From Falseniella ignava CCUG 37419 (GTDB lineage Bacteria; Bacillota; Bacilli; Lactobacillales; Aerococcaceae), in NCBI RefSeq assembly GCF_000301055.1, contig NZ_JH932300.1, positions 616,464 through 663,238 on the forward strand: 46,775 bases of DNA. Direction: 5' to 3'. The position numbers and the translations under genes were made by a program. A model generated the notes under the pieces. The model saw only the letters and a list, made by a program, of their open reading frames with translations, was not told the DNA's origin and made no database searches. Below are positions 1-8,259 of the stretch, piece by piece (position 1 is the first letter of the stretch; each line of letters starts with the position of its first letter).

Positions 1-546
1 CTCTATCGTAACGGTGAAGCAACCGGACAGACACTAACCTTATCTGCTTCAAATGAGTGGCAAGGCACATTCCATGACCTAGCACTCATTAACCCGGCTG
101 ATTCTACGGAGTATGTGTACACCGTGAAAGAAGTTGGAGAAGCTAATGGACTCATCCAATTTGGTGAACGTCAATTTGACGTCATCTACGGTGGGCTAAT
201 GGGTGGTGTCACATCTATCACCAATAAAGAAAAAACTCAAGAACCGAAGACGCGTGACCTTCACGTGACAAAGGCTTGGGAGCTTCAAGGAAATGAACTT
301 CTTGTTCCACAAATTGAAGTCGAGCTATATCGCAATGGTGAAGCAACCGGACAGACATTAACCTTATCTGCTTCAAATGATTGGCAAGGCACATTCCGTG
401 ACTTAGCATTGATTAACCCAGCTAATTCTACAGAGTATGTGTACACCGTGAAAGAGGTCGGCGAAGCTAACGGACTGATTCAATTTGGTGAACGTCAATT
501 TGACGTCACGTATACAGGAACAATGATAGATGGTTTTACCATTGAG
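1..546 (+). repeat. Tandem Cna-B domain repeats, 324-bp period
   Basis: The codons for LYRNG at 1 and at 325 start a repeat of exactly 324 bp (108 codons). The copies differ at only a few residues, for example SNEWQGTFHD against SNDWQGTFRD. The high nucleotide identity suggests recent duplication or gene conversion. More units probably lie to the left of the window. Confidence 0.85.
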
Positions 547-792
547 AATAAGGAAAAACCAACAACACCTCCCGATATTCCGGAAGAACCAGGTGAACCG
601 GAGGAACCTCCAACACCTCCCGAAATACCGGAAGAACCAGGTGAACCAGAAAAACCATCAGCTCCTGAAAATCCAAGGAAGCAATTACCACCTACAGGTG
701 AAGTAATGAGTGGTTATGTTTTGGTAGGTTTATTACTTATTATGAATGCAATAATTGTGTTTACATTAATCGATTTTAATGAAGATTATTAG
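1..792 (+). CDS. Cna-B repeat LPXTG surface protein, C-terminal part
   Basis: The frame is open from base 1, so this is the 3' end of a larger gene. Two near-identical repeats of 108 residues each carry LYRNGEATG and YVYTVKEVGEANG motifs, the pattern of Cna protein B-type (collagen-adhesin stalk) domains. A proline/glutamate-rich wall-spanning segment with two PEEPGEPE units follows (about residues 185-222), then KQLPPTGE and a hydrophobic span. Known family role: cell-wall anchoring by sortase, acting as an adhesin or stalk. Oddity: the tail after the hydrophobic span is acidic (DFNEDY) with no lysine or arginine, unlike normal sorting signals. The ligand-binding head lies outside the window. 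Family assignment is confident; the adhesion target is unknown. Confidence 0.88.
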   Translation, partial: LYRNGEATGQTLTLSASNEWQGTFHDLALINPADSTEYVYTVKEVGEANGLIQFGERQFDVIYGGLMGGVTSITNKEKTQEPKTRDLHVTKAWELQGNELLVPQIEVELYRNGEATGQTLTLSASNDWQGTFRDLALINPANSTEYVYTVKEVGEANGLIQFGERQFDVTYTGTMIDGFTIENKEKPTTPPDIPEEPGEPEEPPTPPEIPEEPGEPEKPSAPENPRKQLPPTGEVMSGYVLVGLLLIMNAIIVFTLIDFNEDY

Positions 793-804
793 AGAAAACA
801 CAAT

Positions 805-834
805 GAGGCTCCGTTTTTAAACGGAGTCTTTTTA
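805..834 (+). terminator. Rho-independent terminator after the surface protein
   Basis: A stem pairs GGCTCCGTTT with AAACGGAGTC and is followed by TTTTTATTT, just after the stop codon at 792. Confidence 0.85.
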
Positions 835-911
835 TTTGACTATAGGACCAATCCAATTGTATCAATCCCCCCGAACAACCTATGTGAAATCTAATAAAAT
901 ATCGATGGGTA

Positions 912-941
912 TTGGGATTTGATTCACAAATATGATAAAAT
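912..941 (+). promoter_or_regulatory. Possible promoter of lpd
   Basis: TTGGGA (912-917) and TAAAAT (936-941) are 18 bp apart and lie 68 bp before the lpd start. The -35 element is weak, so this is tentative. Confidence 0.35.
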
Positions 942-1008
942 AGATGTAACATTTTTCTTTGCTCTTCACTTGATGAAGGGTAAGCATATTTAAGGAGGGC
1001 AATTGTAA

Positions 1009-2406
1009 ATGACAATTGAAACAGAAGTAGTTGTAATTGGTTCAGGTCCTGGTGGATATGTTGCTGCTATTCGTGCGGCTCAACTTGGTAAGAAAGTCGC
1101 AATTATTGAGAAAGAATATATTGGGGGCGTCTGCTTAAACGTGGGATGTATCCCATCGAAAGCGATGATTACAGCCGCTCATAAATACAACGATGTGAAA
1201 GAATATGAACAATTTGGATTGAATGTTCCGGAAATTACGTTTGACTGGGATAAAGTTCAAGCATTCCGTGCTAATGCGGTTGAACAATTAACGGATGGTG
1301 TTGAATACCTTCTAAATGGAAATAACATTGAAATTGTTCGCGGTACAGCACGCTTTGAAGACGAACATACGTTAAGTATTGAAAGTGAAGAAGGTCAAAA
1401 AACGCTGAAGTTTGAAGACTGTATTATTGCGACAGGATCTCGTCCACGTGATATTCCACCGGTACGATTCTCTGACCGCATTGTTTCTTCAACAGAAGTA
1501 TTAAGCTTCCCAGAACGTCCAGATAGCTTAATTGTTATTGGAGGGGGCGTTATCGGTATCGAGTTAGCAACGGTTTATGCAAACTTTGGCACAAAAGTAA
1601 CGGTTCTTGAAGGACAAAAGAACATTTTACCGGGAACGAACCGTAAGTTAACGAATGTTGTTCAACGTAAACTAAAAGAAAAAGGCGTTGAAATTGTTAC
1701 AAATGCGATGGTTAATGGAAGCCAAGAAGAAGCAGATGGTGTGACAGTTACTGCGGAAGTTAAAGGAAAAACAGAAGAGTACAAAGCAGACTATGTAATG
1801 CTAAGTATCGGTCGTGTGGTTAATACTGACGATATTGGTATTGAAAAAGCAGGCGTAGAATTAGATGAATACGGTCTTGTTAAAGTTGACGAACAAGCAC
1901 GTACGAACAAGCCACATATTTATGCAATTGGGGATATTATTGCAGGTCCACAACTTGCACATAAAGCAAGTTATGAAGCTAAAATTGCTGCTGAAGCAAT
2001 TGCAGGCATGGATTCTACTATTGCATACAAATGTATGCCATCTGTCGTATATTCTGAACCTGAAATTGCGGTAACGGGTGTAACGTCGGATGAAGTAAAG
2101 GCACAAAAATTAGATGCGATTCAATCTTCATTCCAATATGCTGGAAATGGCCGTGCAATCGCGATGGCAGAAACAGCCGGTTATGTAAACTTAATTTCTG
2201 ATAAAGCGACAGGTAAAGTAATTGGTTGTGAGATTGTAGGAGCGAATGCATCAGACTTAATCAACGAGTTGTCTCTGGCAATTGAGAAAGAATTAACGGT
2301 TGAAGATATCGCGATGACTGTTCACCCACATCCAACTTTAGGTGAAATTATAATGGAAACGGCTGAAATTGCAGCAGATAAGCCAATTCACGTTGTTAAA
2401 AAATAA
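1009..2406 (+). CDS. lpdA: Dihydrolipoyl dehydrogenase (E3)
   Basis: An FAD/NAD disulfide oxidoreductase that re-oxidises dihydrolipoyl groups of 2-oxoacid dehydrogenase complexes using NAD+. Visible landmarks: the FAD-binding GSGPGG near residue 12, the redox pair in GGVCLNVGCIPSK near residue 40, the NAD-binding GGGVIGIE near 180, the second FAD motif AIGDI near 305, and the C-terminal catalytic HPHPTLGE. The length of 465 residues is normal. A strong ribosome site (AAGGAGGG) precedes the ATG. The usual E1/E2 partner genes are not adjacent: a surface protein lies upstream and an esterase 9 bp downstream. It may therefore serve complexes encoded elsewhere, or the glycine cleavage or acetoin system. 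Confidence 0.95.
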   Translation: MTIETEVVVIGSGPGGYVAAIRAAQLGKKVAIIEKEYIGGVCLNVGCIPSKAMITAAHKYNDVKEYEQFGLNVPEITFDWDKVQAFRANAVEQLTDGVEYLLNGNNIEIVRGTARFEDEHTLSIESEEGQKTLKFEDCIIATGSRPRDIPPVRFSDRIVSSTEVLSFPERPDSLIVIGGGVIGIELATVYANFGTKVTVLEGQKNILPGTNRKLTNVVQRKLKEKGVEIVTNAMVNGSQEEADGVTVTAEVKGKTEEYKADYVMLSIGRVVNTDDIGIEKAGVELDEYGLVKVDEQARTNKPHIYAIGDIIAGPQLAHKASYEAKIAAEAIAGMDSTIAYKCMPSVVYSEPEIAVTGVTSDEVKAQKLDAIQSSFQYAGNGRAIAMAETAGYVNLISDKATGKVIGCEIVGANASDLINELSLAIEKELTVEDIAMTVHPHPTLGEIIMETAEIAADKPIHVVKK

Positions 2407-2415
2407 TCGATATTT

Positions 2416-3156
2416 ATGAGTACAACAGACCGATCATTTTTTTATCAAACAGGTGAAGTTGCGATATTATTATTACATTCATACACTTCATCTCCGATTG
2501 ATTTCCGAACTTTTGCGAGATTATTGTCCAAAGCGGGATTCAGTGTCTATGGGCCAGTATTAACACATCATGGCGGCGCCATTGAAGAAACAATTGCTAA
2601 CCCAGATGTTTGGATTGAAGATGGTTACCAAGCAGTCGAACATTTAAAATCATTAGGGTACAAAAAAATTATTGCCTTTGGCGTTTCGCTAGGCGGGTTG
2701 ATTGCAATGCATCTTATTGCAAATTCAGAAGATGTTCTTGGTGGTGGTGCGTTTTGTGCTCCCCTTATTCCTGAAAGTTCAAATAAAGTTGCGGAGAGTT
2801 TTGTTAAACGTTTTGTTCAAGAAAAGAAAAAATTAGGTTGGACACCGCAAGAGATTGGACAGGCTACTCAAGGGATGAAACAAGAAGTTAGTAAGGTCGT
2901 TTTAGAGCCATTAGGAGAAATCTCATATGCGCTACTCAAACAATTTGCAGAACTTGATAAGCCAGTCTTAATTGCTCAAGGTGGCCAGGATACAATGATT
3001 GACCCTCAACAGAGCCGAGATTTATTGGATTATTTCCATAAAAGAAAACCTGAACTAATCTGGTATGAAGAGGGTTTGCACGTTTTAACGATTGGTCGGA
3101 CAAAGCAACAGCTGGCTGATGAAGTGATAAGATTTGTAAATAGTCATTTTGTGTAA
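2416..3156 (+). CDS. Carboxylesterase, alpha/beta hydrolase (Est30-like)
   Basis: A monoacylglycerol lipase/carboxylesterase-type alpha/beta hydrolase of 246 residues. The nucleophile elbow GVSLGG is near residue 93, the oxyanion-hole segment LLHSYTSS near 20, the acid probably in GGQDTMID near 193, and the catalytic histidine in GLHVLT near 222. The order and spacing match Est30/YvaK. There is no signal peptide, so it acts in the cytoplasm on short-chain or monoacyl esters. It starts 9 bp after lpd without a good ribosome site and is probably co-transcribed and translationally coupled. A terminator follows. The physiological substrate cannot be read from the sequence. Confidence 0.88.
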   Translation: MSTTDRSFFYQTGEVAILLLHSYTSSPIDFRTFARLLSKAGFSVYGPVLTHHGGAIEETIANPDVWIEDGYQAVEHLKSLGYKKIIAFGVSLGGLIAMHLIANSEDVLGGGAFCAPLIPESSNKVAESFVKRFVQEKKKLGWTPQEIGQATQGMKQEVSKVVLEPLGEISYALLKQFAELDKPVLIAQGGQDTMIDPQQSRDLLDYFHKRKPELIWYEEGLHVLTIGRTKQQLADEVIRFVNSHFV

Positions 3157-3171
3157 ACGATTTATGTATAG

Positions 3172-3212
3172 GAGCAAAAGATAATTTGTATTTTCTTTTG
3201 CTCTATTTTTTA
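3172..3212 (+). terminator. Terminator of lpd-esterase unit
   Basis: A perfect 10-bp stem, GAGCAAAAGA (3172-3181) with TCTTTTGCTC (3194-3203), is followed by a long T-rich run. Confidence 0.88.
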
Positions 3213-3217
3213 TTTTT

Positions 3218-3232
3218 TTGCAAACGGTTCCC
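3218..3232 (+). promoter_or_regulatory. cre-like CcpA site
   Basis: TTGCAAACGGTTCCC fits the catabolite-responsive element consensus WTGNAANCGNWNNCW at all but the last position. It lies about 75 bp before TATACT (3307-3312), a likely -10 of the next gene. This is a pattern match only. Confidence 0.45.
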
Positions 3233-3387
3233 AAATAAACGTTGATATTATCGCAACTTTTTGTAAATCATAAGTGCTTTTATTAGCAATTACTTTATTT
3301 ATGTAGTATACTATTAATGTAGTGAATGATAAAAATATCATTAATAGAAACACTATAATTTATCGTAAAGATAGAAAGGGTGTTATT

Positions 3388-4587
3388 ATGACAGAACATA
3401 ATCATAATAATGTAGACAAAGTATACACAGAAGCAGCAGTACGCGACGGAGAATCTGTTGAGTATACATCAACCACCACTTACGGTGGAGTAGTTAAAGA
3501 AGATAAAGCAGGGGCCAACATTTCTTGGTCAGCTGTTATTGCAGGGGCCATTACATTTATCGCTTTAAGTATTTTACTTTCATTAATTGGATCAGCCATT
3601 GGATTTGGTGTTCCTAACTTTACAGCGAATGAGCCATTTGCTGGTTTAACGGTTAGCATGGTAATCTGGTTTGTTGTTTCACTTATTGTTTCATTAGGTG
3701 GAGCTGGATATGTTGCCGGTGTAGCTGCTGGTCGTGGTGGATTGGTTCACGGTTTCTTAACTTGGGCAGTGAGTTTATTCTTATCAACTTGGTTAGCATT
3801 CTCAGCATTATCAGGAGTTTTCGGACTTGTTGGTAACGTTGTAGGCGGCACACTTGGTGCAGCAGGTAATGCTGTATCAACCGTAGCAACTACTGCAGGT
3901 GATGCAATTGGTTCTGTTGCTTCAACAGCAGGTTCAGCAGTGGGTAATTTAACTCAAGAAGCATTTGATTCAATTGCTGCTGAAATCAATATTGAAGATA
4001 CAGCTGATGTTGAAGAAGAAGTTCTAAAAGCTTTAGAAAATTCAGATGTTCCTCAATTCCAACCTAATTTCTTACAAAGTCAAATTGATTTAACAATCGA
4101 TGAGATTAAAGACGCAGGACGTCGTATCGTCATTGACGGAGAAGATGCACAAGCTGTAGTAAGTGAAGTAGGTCAATCAATTGAAGACCGTATTACAGAC
4201 ATTGCAGCAGATGTTGACCGTGATGATCTAGAAAAAGTAATCTCAGAAAACACAGACTTATCTAAACAAGAAGTTGAGAAAGCTGTTGATAATTTAATTG
4301 AATCTTACAATGAATCTGCAGAAAAAGTTCAAACTGCTTTAGCAGATGCAGATACTCGTCTACAAGAATTATCTACTCAAGCAAGCGAAAAAGCTGAAGA
4401 AGTTTCTGAACAAGCTGACGAGATTGTAAGCCAAGCAGTTGAAGTAAGTGAAGATGTTTCAAACGAAGTTTCTAAATACTCACTTTACTTATTCTTAGGC
4501 TTAGTTCTAGGATGTGTATTTACAACGATGATGGGTAAAGCAGGAGTTAAATCTTCTGACAAATACTTTGAAATTGTAAATAAATAG
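3388..4587 (+). CDS. Glycine/alanine-rich membrane protein with coiled-coil region
   Basis: The start at 3388 is preferred because AAAGGG lies 8-9 bp upstream; an in-frame ATG at 3322 lacks a ribosome site. The 399-residue protein has a short polar N-terminus (HNHNN), three hydrophobic segments (about 48-75, 85-110, 115-150) rich in GxxxG, and a Ser/Ala/Gly stretch repeating VxSTAGxAVG. A long acidic helical region (about 200-360, with repeated Q-A-S-E-K-A-E-E type units) and a C-terminal membrane span (about 367-387) complete it. The composition resembles stress-related membrane proteins of Lactobacillales, but I do not recognise a named family. It is monocistronic, behind a cre-like site and closed by a terminator. 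Function unknown; an envelope or stress role is a guess. Confidence 0.8.
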   Translation: MTEHNHNNVDKVYTEAAVRDGESVEYTSTTTYGGVVKEDKAGANISWSAVIAGAITFIALSILLSLIGSAIGFGVPNFTANEPFAGLTVSMVIWFVVSLIVSLGGAGYVAGVAAGRGGLVHGFLTWAVSLFLSTWLAFSALSGVFGLVGNVVGGTLGAAGNAVSTVATTAGDAIGSVASTAGSAVGNLTQEAFDSIAAEINIEDTADVEEEVLKALENSDVPQFQPNFLQSQIDLTIDEIKDAGRRIVIDGEDAQAVVSEVGQSIEDRITDIAADVDRDDLEKVISENTDLSKQEVEKAVDNLIESYNESAEKVQTALADADTRLQELSTQASEKAEEVSEQADEIVSQAVEVSEDVSNEVSKYSLYLFLGLVLGCVFTTMMGKAGVKSSDKYFEIVNK

Positions 4588-4597
4588 TTTAATTTTT

Positions 4598-4628
4598 AAA
4601 CCAGCACTACATTCGGTGCTGGTTTTTT
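4598..4628 (+). terminator. Terminator
   Basis: The stem AACCAGCAC / GTGCTGGTT is followed by TTTTT, directly after the membrane protein gene. Confidence 0.88.
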
Positions 4629-4807
4629 AAATTTGTAAAATTCCATCTTTTTAGTATGTATCTAGATAACACGATCATTCCTTAAATAATTTTAACATTC
4701 ATCAGATGTTTGATTGACTTCTACTTTTTATTATGCAATATTAAAGTTACCACATATTTTGGGAAATTATGTGGATAATATATTCAAAGATTGAAAGGAG
4801 ACAATCT

Positions 4808-6889
4808 GTGAGAAATCATAAGTTTTATCATTATTTTTGGGCGGTATTTGCATCATTGATGCTATTTACAACGCCATTGTCCGTTCAAGCTGAAAATGCT
4901 CAAACGGAACCCGTTGTTGCTTCTGAAGAGGTTGCAATTCCTGAAATGGAAGGAGAAGATCTGACGCCTGCTGAAAGTTCATCAGATGAAGCTGATGAAA
5001 AAGTAGTAGAGGAGCGAGGAATTCAAGATCCAGATGTTACTATTGTTCATACTAACGATATGCACGGACGAATCGAAAGTACAGATCGTGAAATTGGGAT
5101 TGGTAAATTAAAAACTTATGTTGAAGAAACGAAGCCAGATTTAGTCCTGGATGGTGGAGATGCTTTCCAAGGATTACCGATTTCAAACTCTGATAATGGA
5201 AAAACCATGGCAGAGCTTATGAATGAAGTCGGTTATGACGCAATGGTAGTAGGGAATCACGAGTTCGATTTTGGTTATGAAAATGCGTTAGCTTATCAAG
5301 AACTATTGAATTTCCCAATTCTTTCTGCCAATGTCTATAAAGATGGAAAACGTGTATTTCAACCTCATACTGTGATTGAAAAGAACAATCGCAAATATGG
5401 AATTATTGGTTTAACAACACCTGAAACAGCGACTAAAACACATCCTAAAAATGTAGAAGGTGTTGAATTTAGAAATCCTATCGCAGAAGGATTAGAGCAA
5501 TTTAGTGAACTCGCAGAAAAAATGGTAGATACTTTTATTTATCTGGTACATTTAGGAATTGATGATGAAACAAATCCGCAATGGCGTGGAGATTCTCTGG
5601 CTAAAGTACTAGCAGAGCATCATGGAGATGCACAAATTATGGTAATTGATGGTCACTCACATACGAAAAAAGCGATGCGCTTCGGCAATGTGTTGTACAG
5701 TCAAACAGGATCACACTTAGCTAATATTGGTAACATTGCTTTAAAAGGTAAAGACGCTGACTATCAAGCTGAAGCTTATTATGTTTCTGCAGAAGAATTG
5801 AAAGATTTAGAAGTAAATTCAAAAGCAAAAGAAATCATTGAAGCTGCTCGCGAAGAGTATGACCGTGTCAATGCTGAAGTGATTGTTGAAAATAACCCGG
5901 TGAAATTTGTTGGTGAGCGTGATGATGTTCGTCGTCGTGAAACAAATCTCGGTAATATTATTTCTGACTTATTATATGAATATGGACAAACAGGCTTCAC
6001 AAATCCAACTGATTTAGCAGTAATCAATGGTGGAGGCGTACGTGTAAGCGTTGAAGAAGGTCCGATTACACGTGGTAATATTATTTCAGTTTTACCATTT
6101 GGTAATACAATGTCTCAAATTCAAGTGACAGGTAAACAATTATATGCGATGTTTGAACATTCTCTTCGTACTGATGTTGAAAAGAATAAAGCAGGCGAAA
6201 TTGTTAAAGATTCAAATGATCTTCCTCGATTAGGTTCGAATGGTGGATTTTTACAAGTATCTCATTCGGTTCAAGTTTATTTCGATGCGATGAAAGAAGC
6301 AGGAAAACGCGTATGGGATCTTAAGATTTTGAACCCTGTAACGAAAACATTTGAGAAAGTATTAGAAGATAAAATGTATAATCTCGCTACGAATGATTTC
6401 TTAGCGGCAGGTGGCGATGGCTATGATATGTTAGGTGGATTACGTGAAGAAGGTCCATCAATGGATGAAGTGGTGATGGAATATCTTAAGAAGATGACTG
6501 CGGAACAATTAGAAAAATATGCAGAAGCGTTCCCGAATACACGCATCATGCAACAAGTTCAAGCAGCTGAAGAGCCAACTGAACCCGAAGAAGAAGTTCC
6601 AGTAACACCTGCTGAACCCGAAGAAGAGACGCCAACAGTTCCTGCTGAACCTGAAGAAGAGAAGCCAGTAAATCCTACAGAACCTGAGACTGAATCCGAA
6701 GAAGTCCCAGCTCAAGAGGAGCTTTCTAAAGAGGTTGAACATCAAACTTATGTGGCAGAAACGCGTGTCGCAAGTGTAAATCAATTACCAGAGACAGGTG
6801 AAGCTATTGGCTTTAGTTTCGGAATTGGATTACTATTCTTAGCGGTTGGTTTATGGTCAATCAAACGTAAAAAAGAGTCAAGTAACTAA
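4808..6889 (+). CDS. LPXTG-anchored 5'-nucleotidase / cyclic phosphodiesterase
   Basis: GTG at 4808 is the likely start: GAAAGGAG lies just upstream and a clean signal peptide follows (KFYHYFWAVF...SVQA). A metallophosphatase domain carries IVHTNDMHGR, GGDAFQG, GNHEFDFG and IDGHSHT (residues about 80-290). The 5'-nucleotidase C-terminal domain carries NLGNIISDL and VINGGGVR (about 380-570). A proline/glutamate repeat wall-spanner with several AEPEEE units, LPETGE, a hydrophobic span and an RKKE tail form a normal sorting signal. Family knowledge: surface hydrolysis of nucleotides to nucleosides and phosphate, used for scavenging or for making immunosuppressive adenosine. It is monocistronic. 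Confidence 0.93.
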   Translation: MRNHKFYHYFWAVFASLMLFTTPLSVQAENAQTEPVVASEEVAIPEMEGEDLTPAESSSDEADEKVVEERGIQDPDVTIVHTNDMHGRIESTDREIGIGKLKTYVEETKPDLVLDGGDAFQGLPISNSDNGKTMAELMNEVGYDAMVVGNHEFDFGYENALAYQELLNFPILSANVYKDGKRVFQPHTVIEKNNRKYGIIGLTTPETATKTHPKNVEGVEFRNPIAEGLEQFSELAEKMVDTFIYLVHLGIDDETNPQWRGDSLAKVLAEHHGDAQIMVIDGHSHTKKAMRFGNVLYSQTGSHLANIGNIALKGKDADYQAEAYYVSAEELKDLEVNSKAKEIIEAAREEYDRVNAEVIVENNPVKFVGERDDVRRRETNLGNIISDLLYEYGQTGFTNPTDLAVINGGGVRVSVEEGPITRGNIISVLPFGNTMSQIQVTGKQLYAMFEHSLRTDVEKNKAGEIVKDSNDLPRLGSNGGFLQVSHSVQVYFDAMKEAGKRVWDLKILNPVTKTFEKVLEDKMYNLATNDFLAAGGDGYDMLGGLREEGPSMDEVVMEYLKKMTAEQLEKYAEAFPNTRIMQQVQAAEEPTEPEEEVPVTPAEPEEETPTVPAEPEEEKPVNPTEPETESEEVPAQEELSKEVEHQTYVAETRVASVNQLPETGEAIGFSFGIGLLFLAVGLWSIKRKKESSN

Positions 6890-6911
6890 ATTTTTAAATA
6901 TTATTTGATCC

Positions 6912-6951
6912 AAAAGACTAATCTTTGAGTAAAGATTAGTCTTTTTTAATA
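6912..6951 (+). terminator. Strong terminator after nucleotidase
   Basis: A 15-bp perfect stem, AAAAGACTAATCTTT with AAAGATTAGTCTTTT, has a 4-base loop and a T-run. Confidence 0.9.
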
Positions 6952-6991
6952 TTTTAGCGTTTTTTCATTTAATTATAGTCTACCTTAATGA

Positions 6992-7009
6992 ATGAAAGCG
7001 TGTTACAAT
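6992..7009 (+). promoter_or_regulatory. arcB promoter -10 with overlapping cre-like sequence
   Basis: TACAAT (7004-7009) is a good -10, 52 bp before arcB; the -35 is weak. TGAAAGCGTGTTACA overlaps it and resembles a CcpA box with one extra base. CcpA control of arc genes is well known in lactic bacteria, but this site is imperfect. Confidence 0.35.
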
Positions 7010-7060
7010 AGAACTGTAAAAACGTTACCATTTTTACGATTATTCGATAGGAGTGATACA

Positions 7061-8053
7061 ATGGCAAAAAACTTTAGAGGTAAATCGTTTCTTAAATTAC
7101 TAGATTTTTCATCGGATGATATTCGTTATTTGTTGGAATTATCAAAAGATTTTAAATCGATGAAACGTGCAGGTGTTCCGCATCGCTATTTAGAAGGGAA
7201 AAACATCGCGATTATTTTTGAAAAAACTTCAACTCGGACTCGTTGTGCTTTTGAGGTCGCAGGCTATGACTTAGGAATGGGCGTGACATACTTAGATCCA
7301 ACCGGCTCTCAAATGGGTCATAAAGAATCTGTGGCTGATACAGCACGTGTGCTTGGTCGGATGTACGATGGAATTGAATTCCGTGGATTTAAGCAAGAGC
7401 ACGTTGAAGCTTTAGCAAAATACGCTGGGGTTCCAGTATGGAACGGTTTAACTGACCAATGGCATCCAACTCAAATGTTAGCAGATGTGTTAACGATTGA
7501 AGAACACTTTGGTTATTCTAAAGGCTTGAAGTTTGTTTACTTTGGTGATGCAAGAAATAATATGGCAAACTCTTTAATGGTCGTTTGTGCAAAATTAGGT
7601 ATTAACTTTGTTGCTTGTGCGCCAAAAGAGTTATTCCCTGAAGAATCTTTAGTGGAAACTGCTAAAGAAATTGCGGCTGAAAACTTCTCTACTATCGAAT
7701 TAATTGAAGATGTTGAAGAAGCAGCGAAAGATGCGAATGTGATTTATACGGACGTCTGGGTATCAATGGGTGAGCCAGAGGAAGAATGGGAACGCCGCAT
7801 CAAATTACTTAAACCTTACCAAGTGACGAAAGATGTCATGAAATTAGCTGATAAGGAAGCCATCTTCTTACATTGCCTACCTGCTTTCCATGACAAAGAA
7901 ACAACTGTCGGTCAAGAAATTTTTGAAAAATTTGGCTTAGAATCAATTGAAGTAACGGATGAAGTCTTTGAATCAAAACAATCTTACGTCTTTGATCAAG
8001 CTGAAAATCGTATGCATACCATTAAAGCGGTGATGTACGCAACACTTTGCTAA
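7061..8053 (+). CDS. arcB: Ornithine carbamoyltransferase, catabolic type
   Basis: Interconverts citrulline plus phosphate with ornithine plus carbamoyl phosphate. Key motifs: carbamoyl-phosphate-binding STRTR near residue 57, HPTQ near 135, DVWVSMGE near 229, and HCLPAFHD near 271. The length of 330 residues is typical. ATG at 7061 follows ATAGGAG; an earlier in-frame ATG at 6992 has no ribosome site. No arginine deiminase gene is adjacent, unlike standard arc operons. Instead, carbamate kinase ends the operon that starts 200 bp downstream, so the two halves of carbamoyl-phosphate-to-ATP conversion bracket the cluster. Citrulline may come from outside or from an arcA elsewhere. Confidence 0.93.
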   Translation: MAKNFRGKSFLKLLDFSSDDIRYLLELSKDFKSMKRAGVPHRYLEGKNIAIIFEKTSTRTRCAFEVAGYDLGMGVTYLDPTGSQMGHKESVADTARVLGRMYDGIEFRGFKQEHVEALAKYAGVPVWNGLTDQWHPTQMLADVLTIEEHFGYSKGLKFVYFGDARNNMANSLMVVCAKLGINFVACAPKELFPEESLVETAKEIAAENFSTIELIEDVEEAAKDANVIYTDVWVSMGEPEEEWERRIKLLKPYQVTKDVMKLADKEAIFLHCLPAFHDKETTVGQEIFEKFGLESIEVTDEVFESKQSYVFDQAENRMHTIKAVMYATLC

Positions 8054-8064
8054 TAAAGTCATCA

Positions 8065-8182
8065 ATGATTTTAGAGGCTGAGAGACGACATTGTTTTAGC
8101 ACCAAAAACAGGGTGCCCCAAGATGCAATCTGTTTCCGCGGGTTAACAAATCAATCAATCCGGGAGAAATCCCGGATTTTTA
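8065..8182 (+). promoter_or_regulatory. Structured leader, possible attenuator, before gate-protein operon
   Basis: Between arcB and the next operon lies an RNA-like region: stem GCACC (8099-8103)/GGTGC (8112-8116); a competing pair AAACAG (8106-8111)/CTGTTT (8130-8135); CCGCGGG; and a strong terminator at 8157-8182. GGGTT near 8140-8144 can pair with AATCC, the 5' arm of the terminator, as an anti-terminator would. I do not recognise a riboswitch class. It could also simply be the arcB terminator. Confidence 0.4.
8157..8182 (+). terminator. Terminator downstream of arcB
   Basis: AATCCGGG (8157-8164) pairs with CCCGGATT (8171-8178) around AGAAAT and is followed by TTTT. Confidence 0.85.
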
Positions 8183-8259
8183 TGATTAGTTTGCTTTCAG
8201 TTCTCATAATTTGGAATTAGACAAAGCGACGTTACGTTATCACCAATTGGAGGAGACCA

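Noticed and set aside
6509-6784. Minus-strand frame over the nucleotidase stalk
   Set aside because: It is the complement of the Pro/Glu repeat region, has no ribosome site and is Phe/Arg-biased as expected of a shadow frame.
8085-8182. T-box, guanidine-I or TPP riboswitch upstream of the gate-protein gene
   Set aside because: Only fragments such as CTGAGAGA and CCGCGGG recall these classes; the conserved cores are missing.
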